NCBI GenBank assembly: GCA_964405335.1
Contig: CAYONP010000040.1
Coordinates: forward strand, 1 to 47,678
Length of the DNA: 47,678 nucleotides
Direction of reading: 5' to 3'
Source: CAYONP01 sp964405335
GTDB taxonomy: Bacteria > Armatimonadota > UBA10988
This document shows, one piece after another, positions 8,880 through 16,748 of the stretch (position 1 is the stretch's first letter; each line of letters starts with the position of its first letter). The notes below the pieces were generated by a model that saw only the letters and a program-made list of their open reading frames with translations, was not told where the DNA came from and did not search any database. Made by a program: the position numbers and the translations under genes.

Positions 8880-9137
8880 ATGAGACCGAGGAAGGTGCTG
8901 GAGAGGATTCGTGCCGGCAGCAAGAACATCCGCTTCGCGGATTTCGTTGGACTCGTCGAGGCGTATGGGTTCGTGGAGACACGCCGGCGAGGAAGCCACC
9001 GCATGTACTGGTATGAAGGCGTCGAGGATCTGGTCAACCTCCAGCCTGACCGGAATGGCCAAGCCAAGCAGTACCAGGTCCACCAGTTCATGTCGTTGGT
9101 TGAGCGCCACCGGCTGCGGATCGAGGAGCAGGAATGA
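8880..9137 (+). CDS. hicA: HicA-like mRNA interferase toxin
   Basis: HicA toxins are small double-stranded-RNA-binding-fold endoribonucleases that stop translation. The 85-residue protein has the fold's pattern: an N-terminal helix (FADFVGLVEAYGF), then RRRGSHRMYW with the catalytic-type histidine His40 in Gly-Ser-His, and a C-terminal VHQFMSLVERH helix that matches the usual 'i..il.....'. It is slightly longer than the commonest HicA (about 60-80 residues). Its stop overlaps the start of the partner as ATGA, toxin first, the usual hicAB order. Gene order, size and motif together make this a good type II toxin-antitoxin call; activity is not shown. Confidence 0.8.
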   Translation: MRPRKVLERIRAGSKNIRFADFVGLVEAYGFVETRRRGSHRMYWYEGVEDLVNLQPDRNGQAKQYQVHQFMSLVERHRLRIEEQE

Positions 9138-9358
9138 AGGACTACCACATCAACGTCTTCTATAGCGAGGAGGACGAGTGCTACATCGCCGATATCCCCG
9201 ACCTACGCTACTGCTCCGCGCACGGCGACACTGCTGACGAGGCGGTGCGCGAGGTGCAGACCGCCAAGGAACTCTGGATCGAGACGGCGGTTGAGAAGGG
9301 GATCCCCATCCCCGAACCCCGCTACCGGCCGTTCATGTACCAACTCGGCCCGACCTGA
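9134..9358 (+). CDS. hicB: HicB-like antitoxin, RNase H-fold domain only
   Basis: The 74-residue protein starts MKDYHINVFYSEEDECYIAD and continues IPDLRYCSAHGDTADEAVREV. This is the HicB N-terminal domain that covers the toxin ('y.v.f...d.gy.a..Pdlpgc...G.T.eEA'). The usual C-terminal ribbon-helix-helix or HTH DNA-binding domain is missing: the protein stops after a short 'IPIPEPRYR' tail. It could thus neutralise HicA but probably not repress its own promoter. It overlaps hicA by four bases. Such short HicB proteins are known and common, so truncation by mutation is not required. Confidence 0.8.
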   Translation: MKDYHINVFYSEEDECYIADIPDLRYCSAHGDTADEAVREVQTAKELWIETAVEKGIPIPEPRYRPFMYQLGPT

Positions 9359-9413
9359 CCGCGAACCACGCCCGGCGCGCCGGCGTCCAGCGGATGGGGA
9401 GCCGAGCTCGTCC

Positions 9414-10394
9414 ATGCCCCAGATGACCTACTGCCAGGCCCTCCGCGAAGCGCTGACCAGCGAAATGGAGCGCGACCCGGACGTGCTGCTGATCGGCGAG
9501 GACATCGGCGTCTACGGCGGCGCGTTCAAGGTCACCGAGGGCCTGTTCGAGCGCTTCGGGCCCGAGCGCGTGCGCGAGACGCCGATCAGCGAGAACGCCA
9601 TTGTCGGCGTCGCCACGGGCGCGGCGCTGATGGGCCTGCGGCCGGTGGCCGAGATCATGTTCATGGACTTCATCGCCCTGGCGATGGACCAGTTGGCCAA
9701 CCATGCGGCCAAGTTCTACTACATGTATGGCGGCCAGCGGCCGGTGCCCATCGTCGTGCGCACCCCCGCCGGCGGCGGCCGCGGTTACGGCCCGACGCAC
9801 AGCCAGAGTCTCGAAGCCTGGTTTGTCCACACGCCCGGGCTGAAGGTCGTCTGCCCCGCCACTCCGGCCGACGCCAAGGGCTTGCTCACCGCCGCCATCC
9901 GCGACGACAACCCGGTCGTCTTCATCGAGAACAAGCTGCTCTACTCGGTCAGCGGCGAGGTGCCCGCGGGCGACTACGAGCTGCCGCTCGGGCAGGCCGC
10001 GGTCGTCCGCGACGGCGGCGACCTGACCATCATCACCTACTCGCGCATGGTCGGCGAGTGCCTGGTCGCCGCCGACGCGCTGGCGGCGCAGCAGGGCATC
10101 GAGGCGCAGGTGATCGACCTGCGCTGCCTCTGCCCGCTCGATGTCGAGACGGTGGCCGAGGCGGTGTCGCAGACCGGCCGGGCGATGATCGTCAGCGAGG
10201 CGCCGGCGACCGGCGGCGTCGCGGCCGAGGTCGGCTTCCGGCTGTTCGAGCAGGTCTTCGAGTACCTCGACGCGCCGCTGGTCCGCGTCTGCGCGGCCGA
10301 CCTGCCGGTGCCCTGCGCGATGAACCTGGAGGAGGTGGTGCTGCCGGAGCGGAACCGCATCGCCACGGCGGCCTATGAGCTGGCCGTGCGGTGA
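9414..10394 (+). CDS. pdhB: 2-oxoacid (pyruvate/acetoin-type) dehydrogenase E1 component, beta subunit
   Basis: E1-beta pairs with E1-alpha to bind thiamine pyrophosphate and decarboxylate pyruvate, a branched 2-oxoacid or acetoin. The 326-residue protein has the family length. Visible are GEDIGVYGGAFKVTEGL with the TPP-activating Glu near residue 29, RVRETPISENAIVGVATGAA, and the C-terminal transketolase domain (VIDLRCLCPLD, VSEAPATGGVAAEV). No E1-alpha, E2 or E3 gene is adjacent: hicB is upstream and a glycoside hydrolase downstream, so the partners must be elsewhere. The frame is open from 9291, but ATG at 9414 fits the family N-terminus; a second ATG three codons in is possible. Which oxoacid it acts on cannot be decided. 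Confidence 0.9.
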   Translation: MPQMTYCQALREALTSEMERDPDVLLIGEDIGVYGGAFKVTEGLFERFGPERVRETPISENAIVGVATGAALMGLRPVAEIMFMDFIALAMDQLANHAAKFYYMYGGQRPVPIVVRTPAGGGRGYGPTHSQSLEAWFVHTPGLKVVCPATPADAKGLLTAAIRDDNPVVFIENKLLYSVSGEVPAGDYELPLGQAAVVRDGGDLTIITYSRMVGECLVAADALAAQQGIEAQVIDLRCLCPLDVETVAEAVSQTGRAMIVSEAPATGGVAAEVGFRLFEQVFEYLDAPLVRVCAADLPVPCAMNLEEVVLPERNRIATAAYELAVR

Positions 10395-10402
10395 GATGCG
10401 CG

Positions 10403-13180
10403 ATGCGCCTGCTCTACCTGCTCTCCCTGGCACTGCCCGCCGCGGGCCAGACGTTCACCCTCGCCGACGATGCCGCCTGGCGGCTTGGCGGCGACGTGCC
10501 GGTGACCGGTTCGCTCTTCCTCTGGCATGGCAACTGGCAGTATGAGGTGCCGCGCGAGGTGGTGCGCGAGGGTGACCGGCTGCGCGGCTGGCTCGCCGCC
10601 GGGCCTGCGGGGGCGCGGATTGACTTCACCATCGAACCGCGATCGGTCGGTGAGCGGCTCGAGCTGGTCTACACCGTCCGCCGCACTGCCGACTCCGACC
10701 TGCGCCGCGGGCTGCTGCTATTGGTCACGCTGCCGCTCGAGCCGGTGCGCGGGCGGGCGATCCGGTTCACTCACGCCCCGGCGGCGCCGGTCGATGGCGG
10801 TTTCAGTGGCGCCGGGCGCGGGTTCAGCCTCAACCTGACCGATCAGCACGCGCTGGCCGTGCGGTGCAGCCGCGTGGCGACCTTCGAGCGGCGCGGCGAC
10901 CAGCCGAACAACGTGGCCGTCAACCTGCGTCTGCTGCCGGCCGACTTCCCCGCCGGCGAGGAGGTGACCATCACCCTCGAAGCGGCGCTGACGCCGGCCG
11001 AATCGGACGCCATGCCGTGGGAGCTGGCCATGCGCGAACCACTCGAGATCCGCGGCGCCACGGCCGATCCGGAGGTCGCGGTGCACCGCATCGCCACTGT
11101 CGAGGTCGACCTGGCGGCCAGCTACGACAATCCGTTCGACCCGAGCGACGTCGCCGTCGACGCGGAGATCCACGAGCCCGGCGGGCGGATCTACACGCTG
11201 CCGGGCTACTGGCACCAGGACTACCAGGCCACCTGGCAGGATGGCGCCGAGCTGCTCGAGCCGGCCGGCGAACCCGGCTGGCGAGTGCGCTTCGCGCCGC
11301 GCCTGCCCGGCCGGCACTTCGTCTTTGTCCGGGCCCGCGACCGGACCGGCGACACCGCCGCCACGCGGATCGAAATCGACGCGGTCGAGCGCGGCGCGCC
11401 GGGCTTCATCGGCGTCGGCGGCAGTGGCACGCACTTTGCCCGCGACACCGGCGAGGGCATGTTCCTGATCGGCCACAACGTGCCGACCTACCTGGCGGGC
11501 GGGCAGTCGATGGCCGACGCGCTCGACCGCATGGCCGCCGGCGGCGAGAACTTCACCCGGCCGTGGATGTACTCGGCGCACCTCGGGCTCGAGTGGGGCC
11601 AGCCGGCCGGCACCTACCGCCTGCACGAGGCGTGGCGGCTGGACAACCTGTTCGAACTGGCGCGCGAGCGGGGGATCAACCTGCTGCTCTGCTTCGACAC
11701 GCACCAGGATTTCCAGGAGCGGATCGTCCAGAACCCCTACCACGTCGACCGCGGCGGGCCGATCCGCGAGCCGCTCGAGTTCTTCACCCATCCCGAGGCG
11801 AAGCGGCTTTACCAGCAGCGGCTGCGCTATATCGTCGCCCGCTGGGCTGCCTGCACCAACTTGGTCGCCTGGGAGTTCGTCAACGAAATCGAGGGCTGGC
11901 GCGGCTTTGCCGAGAACCAGCCGGCCGTCGCGGCGTGGCACTCCGAGATGGCCGATTACCTGCGTTCGGTCGATCCCTATGCGCACCCCATCACCACCAG
12001 TTGCTGGACCACCGCCGGCCACCCGACGCTGTGGAACGCGCCGGGGATCGACTTCATCCAGGCGCACCATTACAGCAACGGCCAGGTCGACATGGCCCAG
12101 CGCGCCGCCGACATCGTCCGCCAGTTGCGCCGCGACTATCCCGGTCGCCTGCTGCTCTTCGGCGAGATGGGCATTCATTACCAGTTCGGCCCCGGCCGCG
12201 GCGACGACGAGGACCCCGCCGGCGTGCACCTGCACCAGCAGTCGTGGTCGGCCTTGATGGAGGGCAGCGCCAGCGTGCCGGTCAACTGGTGGCACGAAAG
12301 CTACATCGACCCGCATGACCTGTACGGCGTCTTCCGGGGCATCCGCCGGTATGCCGACAGCATCGACTTCACCCGCTCGTGGCGGCCGCTCGGCGACCTG
12401 CCGGTGGACTGGGTCGAGCGGCCGCAGCCGCTGACCTGGACCGACCTCGAGTTCAACGGCAGCCACAGCGCCTGGAGCCCCGTCCCGGCCGACGTGCGCT
12501 TTGTGCTCGACCATCACGGCGGCATGTCCAACCGCGAGCTGCTGCCCGACCTGCTCCACGGCACCAGCCACGCCGAGCTGCGCATCCCGTTCGTCTTCGA
12601 GGTCGATCTGCCGCAGGCGGGCAGCCTGTTCGTCACCGTCGGGCGGTGCAGCCGCGACCCGCGCCTGCGGGCCTGGGTCGATGACGCGCTGGTGCTCGAC
12701 CAGCCGTTCCCGACCGGCGAGGGGCACGGCGAGTCGTGGGCCTACCGCGAGCAGTGGGACCTGTGGGAGTCGGTCTACAACACGACCGTCGAGATCCCGA
12801 TCCCCGCCGGCCAGCACACCGTCCGGCTCGAGAACGTCGGCGGCGACTGGATGGCGTTGACGCACTACCGCCTGACCGGTTACGTCAGCAACGAGCTCGC
12901 GCCGGCCGGCGCCACCGGCCTGACCGACGGCCGCGACCTGCTGCTCTGGGTGCGCAACAAGGCGCACTGGTGGCTGCCCGTCGCCCGTGGCGACACCATC
13001 GAGCCGCTGGCGCCGGTGCGGGTGGCGGTGCCCGCCGCGGGCGACTACCGGCTGGAGCAGTGGAACACGGTGACCGGCGAACTCGAGTCGACCCGCGAGG
13101 TCTCGTTCGACGGTCCCGAGGCCACGCTGGTGCTCGGCCCGCTGGCCAGCGATGTGGCGCTGAAACTGCTCCGGCGCTGA
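10403..13180 (+). CDS. Secreted glycoside hydrolase with DUF5060 domain (cellulase-like)
   Basis: Probably an extracytoplasmic polysaccharide hydrolase. A signal peptide is evident (MRLLYLLSLALPAAG then QTF). An unassigned beta-rich domain (about 20-230) is followed by a DUF5060-like sandwich (about 232-330; SYDNPFDPSD, LPGYWHQDYQ), which usually precedes GH5-like barrels. The (beta/alpha)8 region (about 335-680) has WEFVNEIEGW with the likely acid/base Glu near 495, and LLFGEMGIHY with the likely nucleophile Glu near 588, as in clan GH-A. The C-terminal 240 residues look like a carbohydrate-binding beta sandwich. ATG at 10403 is preferred over GTG at 10391 because it starts the signal peptide. 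A decayed copy of its last 30 or so codons lies at 16598-16689. The substrate is unknown. Confidence 0.82.
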   Translation: MRLLYLLSLALPAAGQTFTLADDAAWRLGGDVPVTGSLFLWHGNWQYEVPREVVREGDRLRGWLAAGPAGARIDFTIEPRSVGERLELVYTVRRTADSDLRRGLLLLVTLPLEPVRGRAIRFTHAPAAPVDGGFSGAGRGFSLNLTDQHALAVRCSRVATFERRGDQPNNVAVNLRLLPADFPAGEEVTITLEAALTPAESDAMPWELAMREPLEIRGATADPEVAVHRIATVEVDLAASYDNPFDPSDVAVDAEIHEPGGRIYTLPGYWHQDYQATWQDGAELLEPAGEPGWRVRFAPRLPGRHFVFVRARDRTGDTAATRIEIDAVERGAPGFIGVGGSGTHFARDTGEGMFLIGHNVPTYLAGGQSMADALDRMAAGGENFTRPWMYSAHLGLEWGQPAGTYRLHEAWRLDNLFELARERGINLLLCFDTHQDFQERIVQNPYHVDRGGPIREPLEFFTHPEAKRLYQQRLRYIVARWAACTNLVAWEFVNEIEGWRGFAENQPAVAAWHSEMADYLRSVDPYAHPITTSCWTTAGHPTLWNAPGIDFIQAHHYSNGQVDMAQRAADIVRQLRRDYPGRLLLFGEMGIHYQFGPGRGDDEDPAGVHLHQQSWSALMEGSASVPVNWWHESYIDPHDLYGVFRGIRRYADSIDFTRSWRPLGDLPVDWVERPQPLTWTDLEFNGSHSAWSPVPADVRFVLDHHGGMSNRELLPDLLHGTSHAELRIPFVFEVDLPQAGSLFVTVGRCSRDPRLRAWVDDALVLDQPFPTGEGHGESWAYREQWDLWESVYNTTVEIPIPAGQHTVRLENVGGDWMALTHYRLTGYVSNELAPAGATGLTDGRDLLLWVRNKAHWWLPVARGDTIEPLAPVRVAVPAAGDYRLEQWNTVTGELESTREVSFDGPEATLVLGPLASDVALKLLRR

Positions 13181-13198
13181 ATAAGAGCCGGGCGCCAC

Positions 13199-13341
13199 GG
13201 GCGTTGACGTTGGGCCCACAGACCGGTACTCGGTGCCCCTGGCGGCTTGCCCGCCAGTGCCGCCGACGAGCCGCTGGACAGCACTGGCGGACTAGCCGCC
13301 AGGGGCACCATCCACGGTTGGCAACGATAAGCTAACGCCTA
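13199..13341 (-). repeat. 143-bp interspersed repeat, copy 2 (inverted relative to copy 1)
   Basis: The reverse complement aligns end to end with 7390-7532. The central palindrome is 13232-13309, with the same 29+20+29 layout. The flanking 10-mer (CTAACGCCTA at 13332) is 22 bp from the palindrome in both copies. It starts 18 bp after the glycoside hydrolase stop and could also act as a very stable hairpin at its 3' end. Confidence 0.85.
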
Positions 13342-13418
13342 CGTAGCCGGGCGCCACTTCGCTCCACCTCTGCTCAATAACCGACTGAACCTCCTGACGA
13401 CATCCGCGTCGAAGCAGA

Positions 13419-13435
13419 TGCTAGTGCTACTAGCA
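13419..13435. promoter_or_regulatory. Candidate TetR operator upstream of its own gene
   Basis: TGCTAGT-GCT-ACTAGCA is a perfect 7-bp inverted repeat with a 3-bp centre. It ends one base before the first possible ATG of the TetR gene. Position and symmetry fit an autoregulatory operator. It is AT-richer than its surroundings. Confidence 0.55.
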
Positions 13436-13436
13436 G

Positions 13437-14045
13437 ATGTCGAGGTGCGATGTGCGGCAGCGGAGTCCCGAGCGCCGGGCGGAGATCCTCAAGGCCGCGA
13501 CCGAGTTGTTCTCGGCCCAGGGGTTCGATTCCACGACCACCCGCGAGATCGCCGAGCGGGTCGGCGTCTCCGAGCCGATCCTGTTCCGCCATTTCGCCAC
13601 CAAGCGGCAACTGCTGCTGGCGGTGTTGGAGGAGCGTGGGCCGGGCAGCCGGTGGGCGGCGCTGGCGACCGCGACAGACGCGGCGGTCTTCGAGACCGCG
13701 CTCCGCGGGCTGCTCAGGCGGTACCTCGACATGACCTGGGAGCACCTGCCGCTGTTCCGCGTGCTGTGGCAGGAGGCCCGGCGCGACACCGAGATCAGAA
13801 CCCTGATGCGTGGTCAGTACGCCGCGGTTCAGTCGAGCCTCAGCCGGGTGCTGGAGAGCGCGGTCGCGAACGGCGAGGTTCGCGCCGACCTGGCCGCAGC
13901 CGGCGCGGAGGTCATCGGCCTGGCGCTGCGAGGTTACCTCGGGCGGCTGGCGATGCGGCCACCAGCCGACTGGCCGGCCGAGCGCGACGCGTGCATCGAG
14001 CAGTTGGTCGCGGTGGTGACGCAGGGCCTGCTGCCAAGGCCATAG
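13437..14045 (+). CDS. TetR/AcrR-family transcriptional regulator
   Basis: One-component regulator. The N-terminal HTH domain (about 9-60) shows the family signature: RAEILKAATELFSAQGF, then TTTREIAERVGVSEPILFRHF. The C-terminal 140 residues form the ligand-binding and dimerisation part; the ligand cannot be guessed. The first ATG (13437) lacks a Shine-Dalgarno and abuts the palindrome at 13419-13435. A GTG at 13452 has GAGG six bases upstream and may be the real start, which would leave the HTH intact and place the operator fully in the leader. It is followed 23 bp later by a 44-residue ORF and the propeller-hydrolase, which it may control. Confidence 0.9.
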   Translation: MSRCDVRQRSPERRAEILKAATELFSAQGFDSTTTREIAERVGVSEPILFRHFATKRQLLLAVLEERGPGSRWAALATATDAAVFETALRGLLRRYLDMTWEHLPLFRVLWQEARRDTEIRTLMRGQYAAVQSSLSRVLESAVANGEVRADLAAAGAEVIGLALRGYLGRLAMRPPADWPAERDACIEQLVAVVTQGLLPRP

Positions 14046-14068
14046 CGCGAGCCGAGAGGAGCCGTACG

Positions 14069-14203
14069 GTGAACCAGAGTCTGCGTTCGACGCTCGATCC
14101 GAGCCTGAGCATCGGTCGCCAGGGCGACCTGCGGGCCAGTCGCGGCTTCAGTGACGCCGAGTTCCTCAGCCGGCTGCTGCAAGGCCGATCGGAGACACCA
14201 TGA
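14069..14203 (+). CDS. Short coupled ORF (44 aa), hypothetical
   Basis: It starts at GTG 14069 with AGGAG seven bases upstream and ends with TGA overlapping the ATG of the hydrolase gene (ATGA). The peptide starts MNQSLRSTLDPSLSIGRQGD and ends FSDAEFLSRLLQGRSETP, with no signal or membrane segment. A good ribosome-binding site plus the exact stop-start overlap suggest it is translated, either as a small protein or as a leader ORF that couples translation of the hydrolase. I do not recognise the sequence. Confidence 0.55.
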   Translation: MNQSLRSTLDPSLSIGRQGDLRASRGFSDAEFLSRLLQGRSETP

Positions 14204-16563
14204 AACCGCTCCAAGCCACCCTCCGCCTGATGGTCGTTGGCGCGTTGCTGGCCACGCCGGCGATGTCCGGCGGCAACCAGGCTGAGCCCCATTCCGCGCC
14301 ATGTGCCGCCTGGCAGGCGGTGCTCACCGGCCAGTCGGCCGCGCCGCGGCACGGCAGGCCGGGCAGGCACGGCACGGGTCAGATGCCGCGCATCGTCCGG
14401 GGCATCAGCTCCGATGGTGAGGGCGGGGTCTGGATCTGTGGCTCGTTCACCGGCTCCTGCTCCTTCGACGGGTACGAGCTGGTCAGCGCCGGCGCGACCG
14501 ATGCGCTGATCGGCCGGTTGGACGAAGGCGGGCGGGTCGCCTGGCTACAGAGCTTCGGCGCGCGCGGTAGTGATCTCGCCCCCGACATCGCGGCCAGTCG
14601 CGACGGAAGCTGTGTCGTGACCGGGATGTGCTCGCCCGGTACTCGGCTCGGCGACACGACGGTTGCCACCGCCGGCGGGAGCGATGCCGTCACCGCGAAG
14701 CTCGACCGCGGCGGCCAGGTCCTCTGGGTGCGCACCGCCGGCGGGCCGCAGCCCGACTGCGGCAACGAGGTCTGCACCGACGCCGCCGGCAACGTCCTGG
14801 TGGTCGGCAACACCTACGGCGCGATGGCGGCCGGCGGCGACCGATGGGAACACGCCGGCGGCATGGACAGCTTCGTCCTCAAGTACTCACCCGACGGCGA
14901 GCTGCTCTGGTCGCTGCCGATCACCGGCCCGGCGGACGAGCAGGGCCGGGGCATCGCGGTCGATCCGGCGGGCAATGTGGCGGTCGCGGGGGAGTTCACC
15001 GGTACCATCCGCCTCGGCGAGGCCTCGTTGACCGCCGCCGGCGGTCAACGGGACGTTTTCGTGGCTCGCCTGTCGGAGTCGGGCGCCCTCCTGTGGGCCC
15101 GGCGCTGCGGCGCGGAGGGTGAGGACTACGCGCGGGGCGTCGGCTGCGCCCGCGACGGCAGCCTGGTCGTGGCCGGTGTGTTCAGCGGCCAGGTGGCGTT
15201 CGGGCCGGAGAGCCTGCGGTCAGGCGGCGGCGAGAACCTGTTCGTGCTCAAGCTCACCCCGGACGGCGAAGTGGTCTGGGCGCGGGGCCTGACCGGCTCC
15301 GGCGTGGGACACGGCTGCGAGATCGAGGTCACCCCCGACGGTGATGCCCTGGTCGCCGGCGATGTCATGGGCCACCTGGCGCTCGGCGACACGGCAATCG
15401 ACTCGGTTGGCCGGCGCGATACGTTCGTGGCCCGGTTCGACCCGGCCGGCAGTCTCGTCTGGGTCAAGGAACTCGCTTGCACCAACTCCGCCGCTACGTT
15501 CGCGGTGGCGCTGGATCCCTCGCAGCGGGTCACCGTCGCCGGCTCCTTCGGCGGCAGCCTGCAGGTGGACCAGCAGACGCTCGCCGCCGGCGACGACATG
15601 GCCTCGTTTGTGGTCGCCCTGGACCCGCCGGCGACCACACCCGTCGCCGTCGCAAGGCCGGGCACGGCCGGCGGGCGCCGCGTCGCGGCGGGAGACCGTC
15701 CCGTCGACGCCACTCACGACGGCACGGGGCCGCACCGTGTGCGGGAGCTTGAGTTCGCTATCCCCGCCGCCCGATGGCAGGAGCAGATGGCGCTCCGCGT
15801 CTACTTCCCCGCGGACGGCGGCCCCTACCCGCTGGTGGTCTTCTGCGCCGGGTCCGGCGGCGGCAACGACAGCTTCGCCGAGCCGTCCATCGCGTTGAGC
15901 AGCTACGGCTACGTGGTGCTCCACACCAGCTACCCGTTCGGCCGGCGCGGCGGTGGCAATGAGGAACTGACCCGGAACCGCGTCGCCGATGTCGTCCTCG
16001 CGCTCGATGCGCTGGACCAGCTTCCGGCCCTCAAGCCCGAGCTGGCGGGCAAGATCGACCCGGACCACATCGGCGCGGCCGGCCACTCCTCGGGCGCCTA
16101 CATCGCACAGCTTCTGGCCGGCGCGACAGTCGTCTTCGACGGCGAGCTGACCAGCTTCCGCGACGAGCGGATCAGGGCGGTCATCCAGTACTCTGGACAG
16201 GGCAGCAACCAGCAGGGCCTGACCCGGGACTCGTGGCGCAACCTGACCATTCCGATGCTGACCCTGACCGGCACCCGCGACCGCGGCGCGACCGGCGGCG
16301 ACCACACCTGGAAAATGGAGCCCTTCGACCTCAGCCCGCCGGGGAACAAGCACCACGCCTGCTATGAGGGCGGCCACCACGGCTCCTTCAGCGGCCGGTT
16401 CGCCGCCAATCCCGCCGGCCAAGCGATCTACGAGCATGCCCATCGTCTGTCGCGCATGTTCTGGGACGCCTATCTGAAGGACGACCCGGACGCGCTGACG
16501 ACGCTCAACTCCGAGGCGCCGGCGGGCTGGAACGCCGCCCGGCTGGAGTACTTCTATCGCTGA
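14200..16563 (+). CDS. SBBP-type beta-propeller fused to an alpha/beta hydrolase
   Basis: Probably a secreted esterase or lipase-like enzyme. The N-terminus (MKPLQATLRLMVVGALLATPAMSGG) is a likely signal peptide. Residues of about 65-480 hold six to seven blades of about 55-60 residues with the repeating pattern 'G.D.fv.kl...G..lW...' and 'D..GnV.v.G.f.g'. Residues of about 530-787 form an alpha/beta hydrolase: oxyanion region VVFCAGSGGGNDSF, nucleophile Ser630 in GHSSG, candidate acid Asp694 (TGTRDRG) and His726 or His727 (GGHHGSF). The last part resembles dienelactone hydrolase or platelet-activating-factor acetylhydrolase-like enzymes. It is the last gene of the TetR - 44-aa ORF - hydrolase run. 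The propeller-hydrolase fusion is unusual; blade number and substrate are uncertain. Confidence 0.8.
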   Translation: MKPLQATLRLMVVGALLATPAMSGGNQAEPHSAPCAAWQAVLTGQSAAPRHGRPGRHGTGQMPRIVRGISSDGEGGVWICGSFTGSCSFDGYELVSAGATDALIGRLDEGGRVAWLQSFGARGSDLAPDIAASRDGSCVVTGMCSPGTRLGDTTVATAGGSDAVTAKLDRGGQVLWVRTAGGPQPDCGNEVCTDAAGNVLVVGNTYGAMAAGGDRWEHAGGMDSFVLKYSPDGELLWSLPITGPADEQGRGIAVDPAGNVAVAGEFTGTIRLGEASLTAAGGQRDVFVARLSESGALLWARRCGAEGEDYARGVGCARDGSLVVAGVFSGQVAFGPESLRSGGGENLFVLKLTPDGEVVWARGLTGSGVGHGCEIEVTPDGDALVAGDVMGHLALGDTAIDSVGRRDTFVARFDPAGSLVWVKELACTNSAATFAVALDPSQRVTVAGSFGGSLQVDQQTLAAGDDMASFVVALDPPATTPVAVARPGTAGGRRVAAGDRPVDATHDGTGPHRVRELEFAIPAARWQEQMALRVYFPADGGPYPLVVFCAGSGGGNDSFAEPSIALSSYGYVVLHTSYPFGRRGGGNEELTRNRVADVVLALDALDQLPALKPELAGKIDPDHIGAAGHSSGAYIAQLLAGATVVFDGELTSFRDERIRAVIQYSGQGSNQQGLTRDSWRNLTIPMLTLTGTRDRGATGGDHTWKMEPFDLSPPGNKHHACYEGGHHGSFSGRFAANPAGQAIYEHAHRLSRMFWDAYLKDDPDALTTLNSEAPAGWNAARLEYFYR

Positions 16564-16597
16564 AGGCACCGTGCCGTCACGCTTCGGCCCAGTCGCG

Positions 16598-16689
16598 TCG
16601 ACGCGTGGAGGCTCGTGGGCCGGTCCGAGGCAACCCTGGTGCTCGGCCCGCTGGCTAGTGATGTCGTCGTGAAGCTGATCCGGCGCTGA
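16598..16689 (+). pseudogene. Remnant of a second copy of the glycoside hydrolase C-terminus
   Basis: After one single-base frame correction the stretch encodes EATLVLGPLASDVVVKLIRR followed by TGA. The intact hydrolase ends EATLVLGPLASDVALKLLRR plus TGA (13112-13180). DNA similarity also extends about 30 bp upstream (GTCGAC...GGTCC.GAGG). No start codon or rest of the gene is present. It is best read as the decayed tail of a lost paralogue. Confidence 0.75.
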
Positions 16690-16748
16690 CAAGGGGTCAG
16701 GAGCTGGGCTGTCGAACAGGTTCGTGATCGCTGCCTGCGAGGGATAGC

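Noticed and set aside
10718..13219. A long minus-strand open frame (833 codons) opposite the glycoside hydrolase.
   Set aside because: Antisense shadow with no domain; the plus-strand protein has signal peptide and catalytic motifs.
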